A stretch of 36,175 nt of DNA from Paramacrobiotus richtersi (Eukaryota; Tardigrada; Eutardigrada; Parachela; Macrobiotidae): contig JAQGAU010000172.1 of the NCBI GenBank assembly GCA_034698045.1, positions 1 through 36,175 on the forward strand. Direction: 5' to 3'. Numbering within the stretch: position 1 is the first letter of the stretch; every line of letters begins with the position of its first letter. Both the position numbers and the translations under genes were made by a program. Positions 21,734-32,100 of the stretch are shown in pieces. The notes beneath the pieces are model-generated. The model was not told the DNA's origin. It searched no databases and was given only the letters and a program-made list of their open reading frames with translations.

Positions 21734-23843
21734 ATGTCCAAACGTGCCACAAGCGAGCCATCTGCCCTGAATGCTGCAAACAACTGCGATAGTTTTAAAG
21801 ATGATGGCAGACAACGGTCATGTTCACTTCAGGACGAAAATATCATTCCGTGGAATAATGATTATGAACTTTGTAATCGTGCGTATTGGATGCGCACAAG
21901 GTTTGCGCACTCCAAAAAGGCGATCGAGGAACAGACAAATGACAACAGTGTCTCCGGCAATGAAAACGGTATGTTCGATTATGTTCCGTTTCGTACTCTC
22001 CAAGATTATCGGTACAGCTAATAATGTAAAGTACGTGTTTATCGTTTGCATACGGCGTCCGATTTGGTGGTGACGTTTTTGTACGTTTCTATCAATAACA
22101 TTCTAGGAACCGGTCAAGCAAGTGGATGCTGTTGTTTTTCGGATATGCCTGACTGTCAGGGGCAGATAAACGTTATTCGAGCCCGCACGGAAGCAAATCG
22201 CCAAAGGTTCTCGGCATTCGTACGAATGGCTTTGTATTTGTGCGACATGGGAAGCGACTGGCAAGTCTATAACAAAATCTATTTTCTCCTGTATGTAGAA
22301 AGAGCAATAATTTAAGTTTGATGTCATTCAAGCAGCTAGGAATTTTTCTTTGCAAACATGTTTTTAACTTGTTATCACTAGGCGCTGACAGATGTTTTCC
22401 GTTAAGGTACCTCGGCGTCAGTTTTCTGGCAAACGGCCGTTATATCTGGGCTGGATTAACGGTGATATTCATTGCGATACCGCAGTTTATTGTAACCTTC
22501 CGAAGTCTGATTTTCTACAAAGACATTATGGATTTTCACAGTCCATATCCCGATAGCTTTGAATCGTCAGCCAGTGATACCACGGCTGTAAACGGTACGG
22601 TACACTGTGGATGTGGTGCTTGTTGTTGTACTCTGTCTTCTCGAGTCAATCTCGACTTTCTGAACTTTTCATGTGGATTGTTCATAATAGTTCCACTTTT
22701 GCCGTTTCTGAAACAAATCCCAGCTTGCATTCTCATCGCACATGCATGCCAGATGGGCCCTGTGATAAGGTACGTCTACAGTTCTGTAATATAAATAAAG
22801 CGACACCTGAAAAAACCAGCACACAATGCTTATAGCTGTATGTCTATACATACATGCTTGTCTATGGCGCAGAGGTTATGTTTTCTCTTCACAGATGCTA
22901 CCAGTATCTGCGCCACCGTGGAAGCCATACAGCTCTCTCCGTAAGACGGACAACTGTTCCAGAAAAAGAACGCCGCAACTATCTGTTTTGGAAAAACTGC
23001 AATAAAATCACGAAGCGCCTATGTCTGCTCGAGTCTTTCATGGAAGCACTTCCCCAAATAACTTTACAGACTTACATTCTGACAAAGCAAGACCTTATCC
23101 ACACCCTATTTGCCCCGTCCCATGCGGCTCAGCTCGTGTCCATTTGTTTCTCAATAATTTCCGTCGCCTTTGGTCTTGGCTTCACCAGATTGTCCTCATG
23201 GAAACTGAGAGGACTGCGATGGAAACGAATAGCCATCAAAACGACTCATTTGCTCGGCCGCTGCACTACTCTGACAGTACGGATTGTGGTGTTGGTGCTG
23301 TTTGCTAACCAGTTCCGGGCATACGTATTTCTTGCTTTTGCGCTCCACTCTGTTGTTATAATTGGCGCCTTATATTGGGACTGTTTCCCACGATGGAACT
23401 ACTACGAGCTGATGCTAGCGCATCAGGTGGACGCGACGTTCGACCGACGGCGTTTCACTTCGTCGGGATATGGATGGGAAATGGCCTGGATAAAAATCAT
23501 AATGTGGATATTTTACCCATGGACGACATTTTTTGACTGTTTCGCCGATCTGCGAGACAGAGATTCGGAAGGCAGTTTGTGCTGTAGTGTCTGGCGAAGA
23601 CGGGATAAATTATTTCTGGTATGCTATGGGTTATTATTTGTGGAGAACGAAATAATGCTGGCATTGTGGGCTATCCATGCAGATATGGCCTTTTCTGTTA
23701 ACTTGCTGATTATTGTGGTACTTACTGTGGGTTACTGTTGGGGCGTCGGTATTACGGGTGTTTATATTCACAAAAGTAAGTCGGATTCGTCATTCACACC
23801 TTCTGGGCAGGAGCTGCCTGTACTCCAGCACTTCGTTCATTAA
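21734..23843 (+). CDS. XK-related (XKR) multi-pass membrane protein
   Basis: Four exons: 21734-21968, 22107-22260, 22407-22769, 22895-23843; 566 residues. XKR proteins are plasma-membrane proteins; several (XKR8, C. elegans CED-8) scramble phospholipids during apoptosis after caspase cleavage. Signatures in order: first membrane segment with ALYLCDMGSDW (family LxDLGTDLW), then NGRYIWAGLTVIF, HACQMGPVIRCYQYL, and LCLLESFMEALPQITLQTYI (the family's LRLFEtFLEtaPQL motif), followed by several more membrane segments. The N-terminal region of about 100 residues is polar, and the loop near 190-205 is Cys-rich (HCGCGACCCT). Intron 2 must start with GC (GACTG/GCAAGT at 22261) and end at 22406 to give the family spacing D-x10-GRY. 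I saw no clear DxxD caspase site. Confidence 0.85.
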
Positions 23844-24821
23844 AGTATGTTGCTTATAATTACCGCTGGGATGACAAAAACCTTTGCCAAAGTCGCAGGT
23901 CTCGCGAATGCTGTAAGGTTAAGCGATCCAGAAATCTGCTGGCCGTATAATATGTACAGATCTCTGTACATTATTTAAAGCGATCCCAAATCGTAAGCAA
24001 ATTTAAGTATTGTAGTTTAGATTCCTTTAGTAGTAAAGGTCCTTTACTTCCTTATTACTCCCGAAATAGTTCTTGTGACGTCTATTGAGAAATGCCTGCA
24101 TGAACTGCAAAAAAATACTGCAGCAAAAGGCGCCTAAAAAGTAAGCACATTGTAAGTAAGGACATTATTGTTAGGCAGGTTGCGAGAAATTTCTGACCAC
24201 AGTTGCCGTGTTCCTCAAACATAGTCTTTGCTTAGGTACTGTGAACTTATCTTAGCTAGATCGAGCAAGCTGAAGATGAAGTTTACTTCGTTCATGTCTG
24301 ATGGAAGTATAGTGTAATTCTGAATTAAGAGAAAAAATAATGCCTCATTTCTACTTTTTGAAAGAGCAAAGGTATCAACTTTATCAATAAAAACAAATCA
24401 AGTTAATTGATAGTTGTGGAACCCGTGTGAACGTTTTTAAGGAGTATTCAGCGATTTTGAGTGGACCAGCCTCAAACATTCCAACATAAGCCGAAGATGA
24501 AAAGTTGTTTTCATCTGACTTGCGTATTTTCCATGTCACAGTTTAAATCAGCCACGTAGACCGTGCCTGATTACAATACACAAGAAATCAAAAAGTTTTT
24601 TCATTCCTTTCGCAATGATCGCGATGTTTGGCTAGAAATTATGGGAAAAGACCGATTGAGGGACGTTGGTGGCGATTGTTAAGGGTCAGTCCATTGTTTG
24701 GCATGGCACGTGTTCGCGCACTTAAATTTGCGTCTTTCAATGTGGAGCACTCTGCGAGAAAAGTGGTACGGGTGGCGCAACGCTCGGATGCCCGAAAGAG
24801 GGCGCTCTATGCCTGCCTATC
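23844..24821. other. Spacer between the XK-related gene and the cathepsin array
   Basis: AT-rich, no gene or clear repeat recognised. A short plus ORF at 24628-24870 starts at TTG and runs into the dispersed repeat. Confidence 0.35.
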
Positions 24822-25090
24822 GGACGACTGCAAGTTTTATCCTGCCGCATGCGCGACTCTGAGTTTGTAGTGATTCTACGAAAGAGTTGTTTAAATTTTA
24901 GGTCGGAAAATTGACCTTTTGATACATCGGGTGACCCGTACTCCGGATCGTTTAAAAAAAAGTTTTCAGATGTTATTGTCAAAGGCAATGCCGCTGCAGT
25001 TATGAGCGCGATTCCGACCACTAATGCGGGATCAGATCGGCTGTTTTGACACTCGACAATAGCAGTTTATACAAAGGAAAGAAATGCAGA
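24822..25090 (+). repeat. Dispersed repeat, copy 1
   Basis: Matches 28118-28380 in the same orientation: GACGACTGCAAGTT, ATCCTGCCGC.TGCG, CGGGTGACCCG, GAGCGCGATTCCGA, ATTTTGACAC-like and CAGTTTATA landmarks occur in the same order. It directly precedes the first retained exon of the decayed cathepsin copy. Probably a mobile-element family; no termini were identified. Confidence 0.6.
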
Positions 25091-25119
25091 TGACTGTGGC
25101 TGATATTTGTTTACTGTAG

Positions 25120-26395
25120 GCTGTATCGGCTGCCAGTGTTATTTCCGACCGAATCTGCATTGCATCCGGTCAGGTTAACCAGACCTACGTATCCGCACTA
25201 CATTTAGCTTCGTGCTTTGACCCAACGAGAACCGCTCAGCAAAAGCAGGTACCGATAAAATTCTGCCGCGAGAACGATACTGTGAAAGAAAATGATACAG
25301 GAGACAAAAAATGCACCCGCTCAGAAGCAGTGGGGCCCCACTCAGTCCTCAATCATCGCGATGAGATCCACACTTTAATATACAGTGTAATGACTCGAAA
25401 GCCTTAAATTGTCATAAATCTCGAAGTCTGATAAATTAATAATATATCTAAAAAATCAATCATATATCTGAAAATTCACCTTGCTTTAGGGTGTACATTC
25501 ATAATTCATTCTGATCCTTTTCCGACAGTTTCTACTTTCATAACAATCGAACAAAATGTCCTATCAATCGAATCTCCGGATATTGGTTTGAAAAATCGCA
25601 AAAGTGTAACTCATTCCTCCCAAGTGTAAGCCCCGTGCATGCACCATACAAGGTGTTAAGACCGAAACGGTAAAGGTCAACAGTGACTCAGGTTATTACT
25701 GTACATAAGAACCTCAGGGTATTACTTTTTTAATTGGTTGTGTGTCAGAACCTTAGCTACCATTCTAGTTGCGACAATGGAGGAAACGAAGCAAAAGCTT
25801 ACCGAAATGCGGCCATGCTGGGTTATATCACAGGCGGCAATTTTTCATATGTAGTTGGCTGCGCGCCATATCCGTTCATTCCGGAATCTACACCACTTAA
25901 CTGTCCAGCTGCCTGCACGAATCCCAACTATGTACCTAAGAATCCGTCGGCTGATATTCGCTTCGGTACGCATGTGGTAAATTTCATGTCTTCTCATTTT
26001 CTTACCATAACAGTGTCCTTAATCACTTTACTGTTCGTATCTTGTCACAACAAAATTTAAAAATTGATTTTGGAGATACTGTGTCCAACCGCACTTTCGT
26101 TGTAGATATAACAAATGACCCAAGGTACTGGTATGCTGGGGACACAGGACAATACTGTATATCGGCACTGCCATTACCTCCAGGTACAGCCAACTGAATG
26201 CTTTACTGGGTCTGAGTAGCGGCAAGATCCTCATCTGCGGCCTGAACACTGCCCGTAGCCCGGTATGCGGTACCGTCGATGTCACTGGCAAAGTGGTAAG
26301 TAACCGGTCGCAACAAAAGTGATTGATCTACATTTTGGCACTTTCTGCAGGTGTCCACGCCTGTACCAGTCGGCAGCTCATTTACGCAGTGCTAG
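25120..26395 (+). pseudogene. Decayed cathepsin B-like gene, copy 1
   Basis: Recognisable parts: exon 3 (from 25120, [18 protein letters not shown]), exon 4 (25769-25965, YITGGNFSYVVGCAPYP), a relic of exon 9 (about 26083-26295, ending before GTAAGT) and exon 10 (26351-26395, VSTPVPVGSSFTQC and stop). Exons 1, 2 and 5-8 are missing, so the active-site Cys, His and Asn are all gone. The exon 3 donor is altered (CAAAAGCAGG where copy 3 has GACAAGTACGT) and the exon 9 relic has an in-frame TGA after a small indel. Exons 3-4 and their intron are closest to copy 3 at 34864-35730. Confidence 0.85.
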
Positions 26396-27399
26396 ACACT
26401 GTCGGCGGGAAATTACAAAAGACGATTGTTCGTTATTCGTTATAAATATTCTGGCTAGTATTAAGACCTTTGTCTTTACCGAGGAAAAGTCCCCTATCTG
26501 CATATGTGTGCTTTTCGCCCCGGAAAGGATGATCGTAGTAAGAAGCTGATACATAAAGTTCAGCAATACGAAGAAATCCGCACAAAAGATGATTAAAAAA
26601 CTGTTTTAAAGTTAAAGTGGCGGGACATTTCCGTTCTATAGTTAACTCGCTAAAAATGTTTTCGGTTACTTCTCGGCGGATTTATCGAAACTGAGAAGTG
26701 CCCAGTTGTAAGCCGAACCTGCGGAGCTTCATAATTTAAGAAACGTAAAGCACCGTGTGTGAACTACCAGCTCATCCAAGCTTAAACACAGAAGATCAGA
26801 AGCGGTGCTACTGTAACGATGCTACGCGTGGCTGCACAACTGATAAACAGACACGGAATGGGCAGCGCACCCTGAGATTCCTAGTCACTGGGCCAGGGCC
26901 CTGTAAGTTTCTGACGTGTCGCACAGTTTTTTGTCGGTTGTAGAAACTAGGTGCCCATAAGAACCGTCCGTGCATTGTGTTGATTCTGGTAAAGAAATAC
27001 GCATAGATGATTCTTGGTGCAGTAGTTAGAATTCGGCAGAGAAACGTCGTATCCGAACACTCTCTGTGGAATCTCATCAGTGTAGTCTTCTTTGACCATC
27101 GTAATCATCGGAAACAGAAACGGAAACCGCTTATCGCAGTGTTTATGTGTATTGCACAGTGCTCTGGCACAGTGGCAATAAACATCAACACAGCGATAAA
27201 CGGCCAGAATCCCACATTTCTTTGTGATAGGCACGTCCGATAGTATTGTCCATACTCGAAGAAGCAGACATTCCAAAAGGCATTGCCTGCCAATACCAGC
27301 ACTCCAGGTAGCGAGATCCGAGATGTAACGTAACATTGAAGCACATGTGTCTACTAGATGTGCTTTGTAAGTTCGTTCGTAGTCTGGAAGGGGCAATTC
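26396..27399. other. Spacer with unresolved minus-strand open frames
   Basis: Three overlapping minus-strand ORFs cover 26947-27637 (149, 79 and 150 codons). One frame has two hydrophobic runs (PGVLVLAGNAFW and FWPFIAVLMFIATV) and another contains RFPFLFPMITMVKEDY, but no splice solution joins them and no family is recognised. They may be the remains of a membrane protein gene or chance. Confidence 0.25.
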
Positions 27400-27480
27400 C
27401 GGTGCTGCGATACCGATTACCGAGTCTGCTATAGCGTTGACCCAGCGCTATAGTAGACTCGGTAATCGGTACCAGCGCCG
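27400..27480. repeat. Long hairpin (about 35-base arms, 9-base loop)
   Basis: The left arm, ending CGAGTCTGCTATAGCG at 27436, pairs with the right arm starting CGCTATAGTAGACTCG at 27446; the stem continues through CGATTAC/GTAATCG and GGTGCTG/CAGCGCC with about three imperfections. It could be a recent foldback insertion or the stem of a structured RNA. Confidence 0.8.
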
Positions 27481-27812
27481 CTGGTTTGAACTGCAATGGA
27501 CCATATTGTAAGAAACAAACATTTATGTTACTCTGTTGTTTGTGTGTGGCAACGCAATCATACCGAAATAACGAGCACTGATGTAAATATCGTTGCATAG
27601 TTGTAACTCGAACGTGATCAGTTATTGTACAGCCCATTTTTCAACGGGATGATGGGAGATTGGTATGCTACTTAAAATTACGTGCTTGGTCCTTATGTCT
27701 ACGAGACGCGCTTACAAGAACCAACTCAGGTATTACTGGACTAATTCAGCTGCAGACTGCAGTGCGAGTTTAGTCTAAAAATTGGGTATCCAGCAGGAAA
27801 TGTTTGCACTGA

Positions 27813-28103
27813 ATTCAAGTTACGGGGAACAATACGGCAGAGAGTACCGTATCTTGTTACACTGCACACAACCAACTCCAGTCTCTAAGGAACGCCGAAA
27901 CACTTCCTATTGGGGTGGTGCTGTCAACTTTTGCACGTATGTACTGCTGTGTACATTCGCATGGTCCTTGTTTAGATAGTATAATCAGGGCATTAGCTAC
28001 TTCGGTATGCGGCAGTGATGCAGCCGGGTCACAGAACATCACAGCCGAGATCGACGAAAAAAGTGGAAAACTTTTAATTACTTATTACACATACGGACCT
28101 TAG
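27813..28103 (+). CDS. Unidentified 3'-terminal coding exon
   Basis: An open frame of 96 codons with no starting ATG, ending TAG at 28103, probably the last exon of a gene whose upstream exons I could not fix. It has protein-like character: VTGNNTAESTVSCYTAHNQL, LPIGVVLSTFA, and near the end VCGSDAAGSQNITAEIDEKS followed by GKLLITYYTYGP. The alternating pattern suggests beta strands, and NxT sites suggest secretion. A GTATGT inside the frame (after TTTGCAC) could be a donor. The stretch TAEIDEKSGK faintly resembles TVDATTGK in the cathepsin C-terminal module, which may be chance. The dispersed repeat starts right after the stop. Confidence 0.3.
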   Translation: MQVTGNNTAESTVSCYTAHNQLQSLRNAETLPIGVVLSTFARMYCCVHSHGPCLDSIIRALATSVCGSDAAGSQNITAEIDEKSGKLLITYYTYGP

Positions 28104-28117
28104 AATGCGCGAGGGCG

Positions 28118-28380
28118 TTGCGTTTAAACGACGTGCAAGTTCAATCCTGCCGCCTGCGAGGCGTTTGAGTTTTTAGCGATTCGAGAAAAGAGCTGTCTAA
28201 TTTCGCATGTCGAAGTCGGGTGACCCGCGCTCCAGATCGTGTTAAAAACAACGTTTTTCTGGTGTTGTTGTTGAAGACGGAGCGGTTTTGAGCGCGATGC
28301 CGAGTGTCAGTCGCGACTGAATGATCAGGTATTTTGACACTTGGCATTAACAGTTTATAGAAAAGAAATAAAAGCTTTAA
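28118..28380 (+). repeat. Dispersed repeat, copy 2
   Basis: Second copy of the sequence at 24822-25090, sharing CGGGTGACCCG, GAGCGCGATGCCGA and the end CAGTTTATAGAAAAGAAA. Same orientation, with many substitutions and a few indels, so an old duplication. Confidence 0.6.
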
Positions 28381-29176
28381 AAAAAAACTGGGTTTATTCA
28401 TAGAACAGACAAACCTTTTGCGAGAATTACTAGTCTGATCACACACACCACTCATCAGATACATCGCTAAATTCTATAGAAGCAATAGAACAACACATCA
28501 CAGAATTGCTAGGCTCGACTCACTACTGCAGAAGCAAAGAGTGCATGAAAGCAACAAGCACTGAGACAACAAGATCCTGATAAACTTTAGATTACAAACG
28601 TTAATTATGCTATGAACAGCATACGAAGCCTCGCATCTATCCCAAAACTTCTGAAAACCCCGAAGACGATGCCAGCTGAGCAAACCGAAATATTAAGAGA
28701 GACAGTTCGACGGTACTTTCCCATGAGTCCACATACCCAAGTAACACGTTTCCAGTTCACATAACGACGCAATAAACTAGGAAATTTATTGTTGGAAAAA
28801 TCCCAGATTACCAGGCCATTAAAACTACATGACTTCATAACGGCGGAAATTCAAAATTCTCTAGCAAAGCAACGGTTCAGCAGCACTTCTTTGTAGCTAG
28901 CTGGGCAGTTCATCTCGATTGTACGGTGAAGGCCGAAAAGTTCAGCGGCACTCACATGCGTACTGGTCTGGAAAGTTCCCAAACGTCGTACGAGTACTGA
29001 TAGCGAAAGCCGCACGCGAAACATGGCAAACCTCTTCACCAAAGTTACAATTTTCCACGAATGCGAGCATAGTTAACGATCCATAAATCTGCCGGCCGTC
29101 TTGCAGATCACTATATAGAACATCCCCGCGTCCTAGGTGGATTCAGATACTACAGTTTAGATTCCCTACTTCAACA
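28381..29176 (+). promoter_or_regulatory. Upstream region of the intact cathepsin gene with a TATA-like box
   Basis: From about 28590 the sequence parallels 33830-34353 upstream of the next cathepsin copy (GATGCCAGCTG, CTGCCGGCCGTCTTGCAGA, GGATTCAGATA), so the promoter was duplicated with the gene. TATATAG at 29112-29118, 59 bases before the ATG, is a likely TATA box. The other copy has ATACTTGAG there instead. No independent gene is supported in this stretch. Confidence 0.5.
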
Positions 29177-32100
29177 ATGGTTCGCGCGCTGTGTTTAGTC
29201 GCCCTCATGGCGGTCGTGCTGTTCACCATTAGTGAAAGGTAAGCTTTAAAGGCTGGCTTGCAGAGATATTTTTCACCACTTTCGTTTCGCTTATTCAGTG
29301 ATGCTGCGAAATCACATGACCAGGACGCAGAAGCCGTTCGAGACAGCAAAGGAAAACACCAGTCTGATAAGCCGCGTAAGAAAGGCGGTTCCATCCCGTT
29401 GAGCAAAGAGGAGAGGAAGAAGCATCCCAAATTTCGACGACAATCCCGCAGTAAGATGCGGACGACTAGTGTCATCCCCAAGTGTTTCGATGCCAGAGAG
29501 CAGTGGCCGAATTGTCAAAGTATCAAGAAGATTCGGGATCAAGGCCAATGCGGCACTTGCTGGGTACGCTTAATTCATGACGGCTCGGAACGGAATTGTG
29601 GTAGCGTATTCTACTGACTCTGTTATTAACAGCAGTGTTTGTTTACTGTAGGCTGTATCGGCTGCCAGTGTTTTTTCCGACCGAATCTGCATTGCGTTGG
29701 GTCAAATTGACCAGACTTTCGTATCCGCACTACATTTGGCTTCGTGCTTTAACAGAACCAGGACCGGTCTGGAAAAGTACGTGTGTACCGATAAGATACT
29801 GCGCTCGAGGGGGGAATATGTGAATGAAAATTAAGGCCACTGCTAGCAGACTACAGTGAGCCCATACAAGATCGTTTTTTTGCACTATCTGTAAGTTTAA
29901 AAATAGCATAATGGCCGCATGCGCAAGGCATTCAGCTGCACAGTGGTGTGCCGCGATCCTCTGGTCCCATGTGCACTGAGCTATTCGTCAGACAATGAAA
30001 AAACTTTGGAAGCTAATTCTGAATGAGAAATTTTTTCCGATTTGGGATTTCGAGACGACGATCGACGTGTTTTCGTCAGGAACGACTAACAACCGAAACA
30101 AATCTTGAAAAAGTTTAAAAATAATTAAATAAATCCAAAAAACACTTTCTACAAAGTGTTTTGGGGTTTTTTCAAGATTTGTTTCAGTTGCTAGTCTTTC
30201 TGGACAAAAAGACGTCAATTGTCGTCTCGCAATCCCAGATCGGGTAAACTTTCTCATTCAGAATTAGCTTTTAAAGTTTTTTCATTGTTTGACGAATGGC
30301 TCAGTGGACAACAAGGCCAGAGAGGATCCCGGCACACCATTGTGCAGCTGAATGCCTTGTGCGTGCGGCCATTGTGCAGAGCCATTTTTAAACCTGCAGG
30401 TAGCGCAAAAAAACAAACTATTCTGGGCTCACTGTCGTCTGCTAGCTGTGGTTTTAATGAAGTAAAACGTGCCCGTGCCGGTGTGCAGAACTCGGTCATT
30501 AACCATCTCAACGAGCTCCTCGAGGATCACATGCCAAAATATGCGGGCACACACAGTAAAACCGACGATACGCCACAAACCGACAGCCGTCGGGATGAGA
30601 CTCCCTCAGGACTTATAAATGTAAAACCTTGGTTGTGTGGCAAAACGTTGGCGAACTTTCCGATGTATTCTAGTTGCGACGGTGGAGGAAACACCGCAAC
30701 CGCTTACAGAAATGCGGCCTTGGTGGGCTACATCACCGGCGGCGACTTTTCTAATGTGGTTGGCTGTGAGCCATATCCATTAATTACGGAATCTACACCA
30801 CTTAACTGTCCGGCTTCCTGTACGAACCCCAATTATGCGCCGACGGATCCGTCAGCCGATATTCGCTTTGGTATGCTCGCCTGACTGACATGCAAATTCC
30901 AGATGTGATTTCTATGAACAGAGTTGAAACGATTCGAACGACTTGAAACGACTTTGAAACGTTCATTTTCAGCTGGTCTTTATTGTAGATGATGCGTACT
31001 GGACGCATTACAACGATGACGCGAGCGATGCAACAGCTCTTGCAGCAACCGTGGCTGATATGCAAACCGAAATCATGACCAATGGCCCTGTAACCGCCGA
31101 TATAACTTTGTGGTCAGATTTTCAGGATTGGACGGCCGCACAAGGTAAAGTGTTAAAAAGCCGAAATACAATGATCTTGCAAAGGCGATACCTCGGAAAC
31201 CAGTTCTTCGCTAGACATACTTGTTTCACCATTATAGCACCTAATTTGAGCATGAATTGTCATGGCGTGTGCAGAGGATATTTTCACATATTACTACATA
31301 TCTTTAGGAGTTTACCGCGGACCCGCGGCGGACGCAAATAAACGGGAAGGTCATGCAGTCCGCGTTATCGGTTGGTGTGAAGACCAGAGCGCAGTTCCAT
31401 ACTGGATCATTGCCAACTCATGGGGGACTGGCTTTGGGGAGGACGGGATCTACTGGATCGAACGAGGAAGTAACGTTATCGGCGTGGAAGAAGCGTTCAC
31501 TGGACCAACTGTCCGAGTGACTCGAAGTTGTCCAGCTTCTGCTTGCATGACTGGTGTCGATCAAGTCATTCGGCTAGATATTACGAATATGAATTCACCT
31601 GTCTACGCTTTCCAAGGTATGGTGCAAGAACAGTACGATTCAGCGATGTTTTCTGAAGTATGTGAACTAAATGCGTGCTCGTCTTTAAGGTAACTGCACA
31701 GTGCAAGTTACCGTGGATGCCACAACCGGGAAAATGACACCGGTGGGCAAACCTGTGCCCATTAGTACTGTGTTTGTTAACGCTCCACCCGGACCAATTG
31801 TGGGATATCAGTATGATAACAGCGCCAAGTTTTGGCTTTTTAATGTATGTACGATTCTAAACTTACGAACCAGTGTCAAATTGAAACATAATACCTGAAA
31901 AAATTGTTTGCGAAACAGCCCACTTCTTCCGGTGTCTGCGATGTTATCAGTGGTTCTATCAAGTACGGATGCGACTTACAAGATGTAACTGTGGGACCTA
32001 CTCCTCGAACGTTGCTGAATGGAGTCACTTACAAATATGGTATACCTATTCTCTTTCCATTCCTTTATTGCGAAAACGGCGATAGTTACTTTACCGTATG

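Noticed and set aside
22046-22106. Open frame before XK-related exon 2
   Set aside because: Continuous reading from 22046 is possible, but the CATTCTAG acceptor at 22105-22106 pairs in phase with the strong GTATGT donor at 21969 and gives a normal N-terminal region.
26947-27637. A possible minus-strand membrane protein gene
   Set aside because: Hydrophobic runs are present but lie in conflicting frames, and no splice solution was found; kept only as a low-confidence spacer note.
30219-30673. N-terminal extension of cathepsin exon 4 in one long ORF
   Set aside because: The extension is the arm of the foldback element plus intron; the acceptor at 30672-30673 restores the phase shared with the other two copies.
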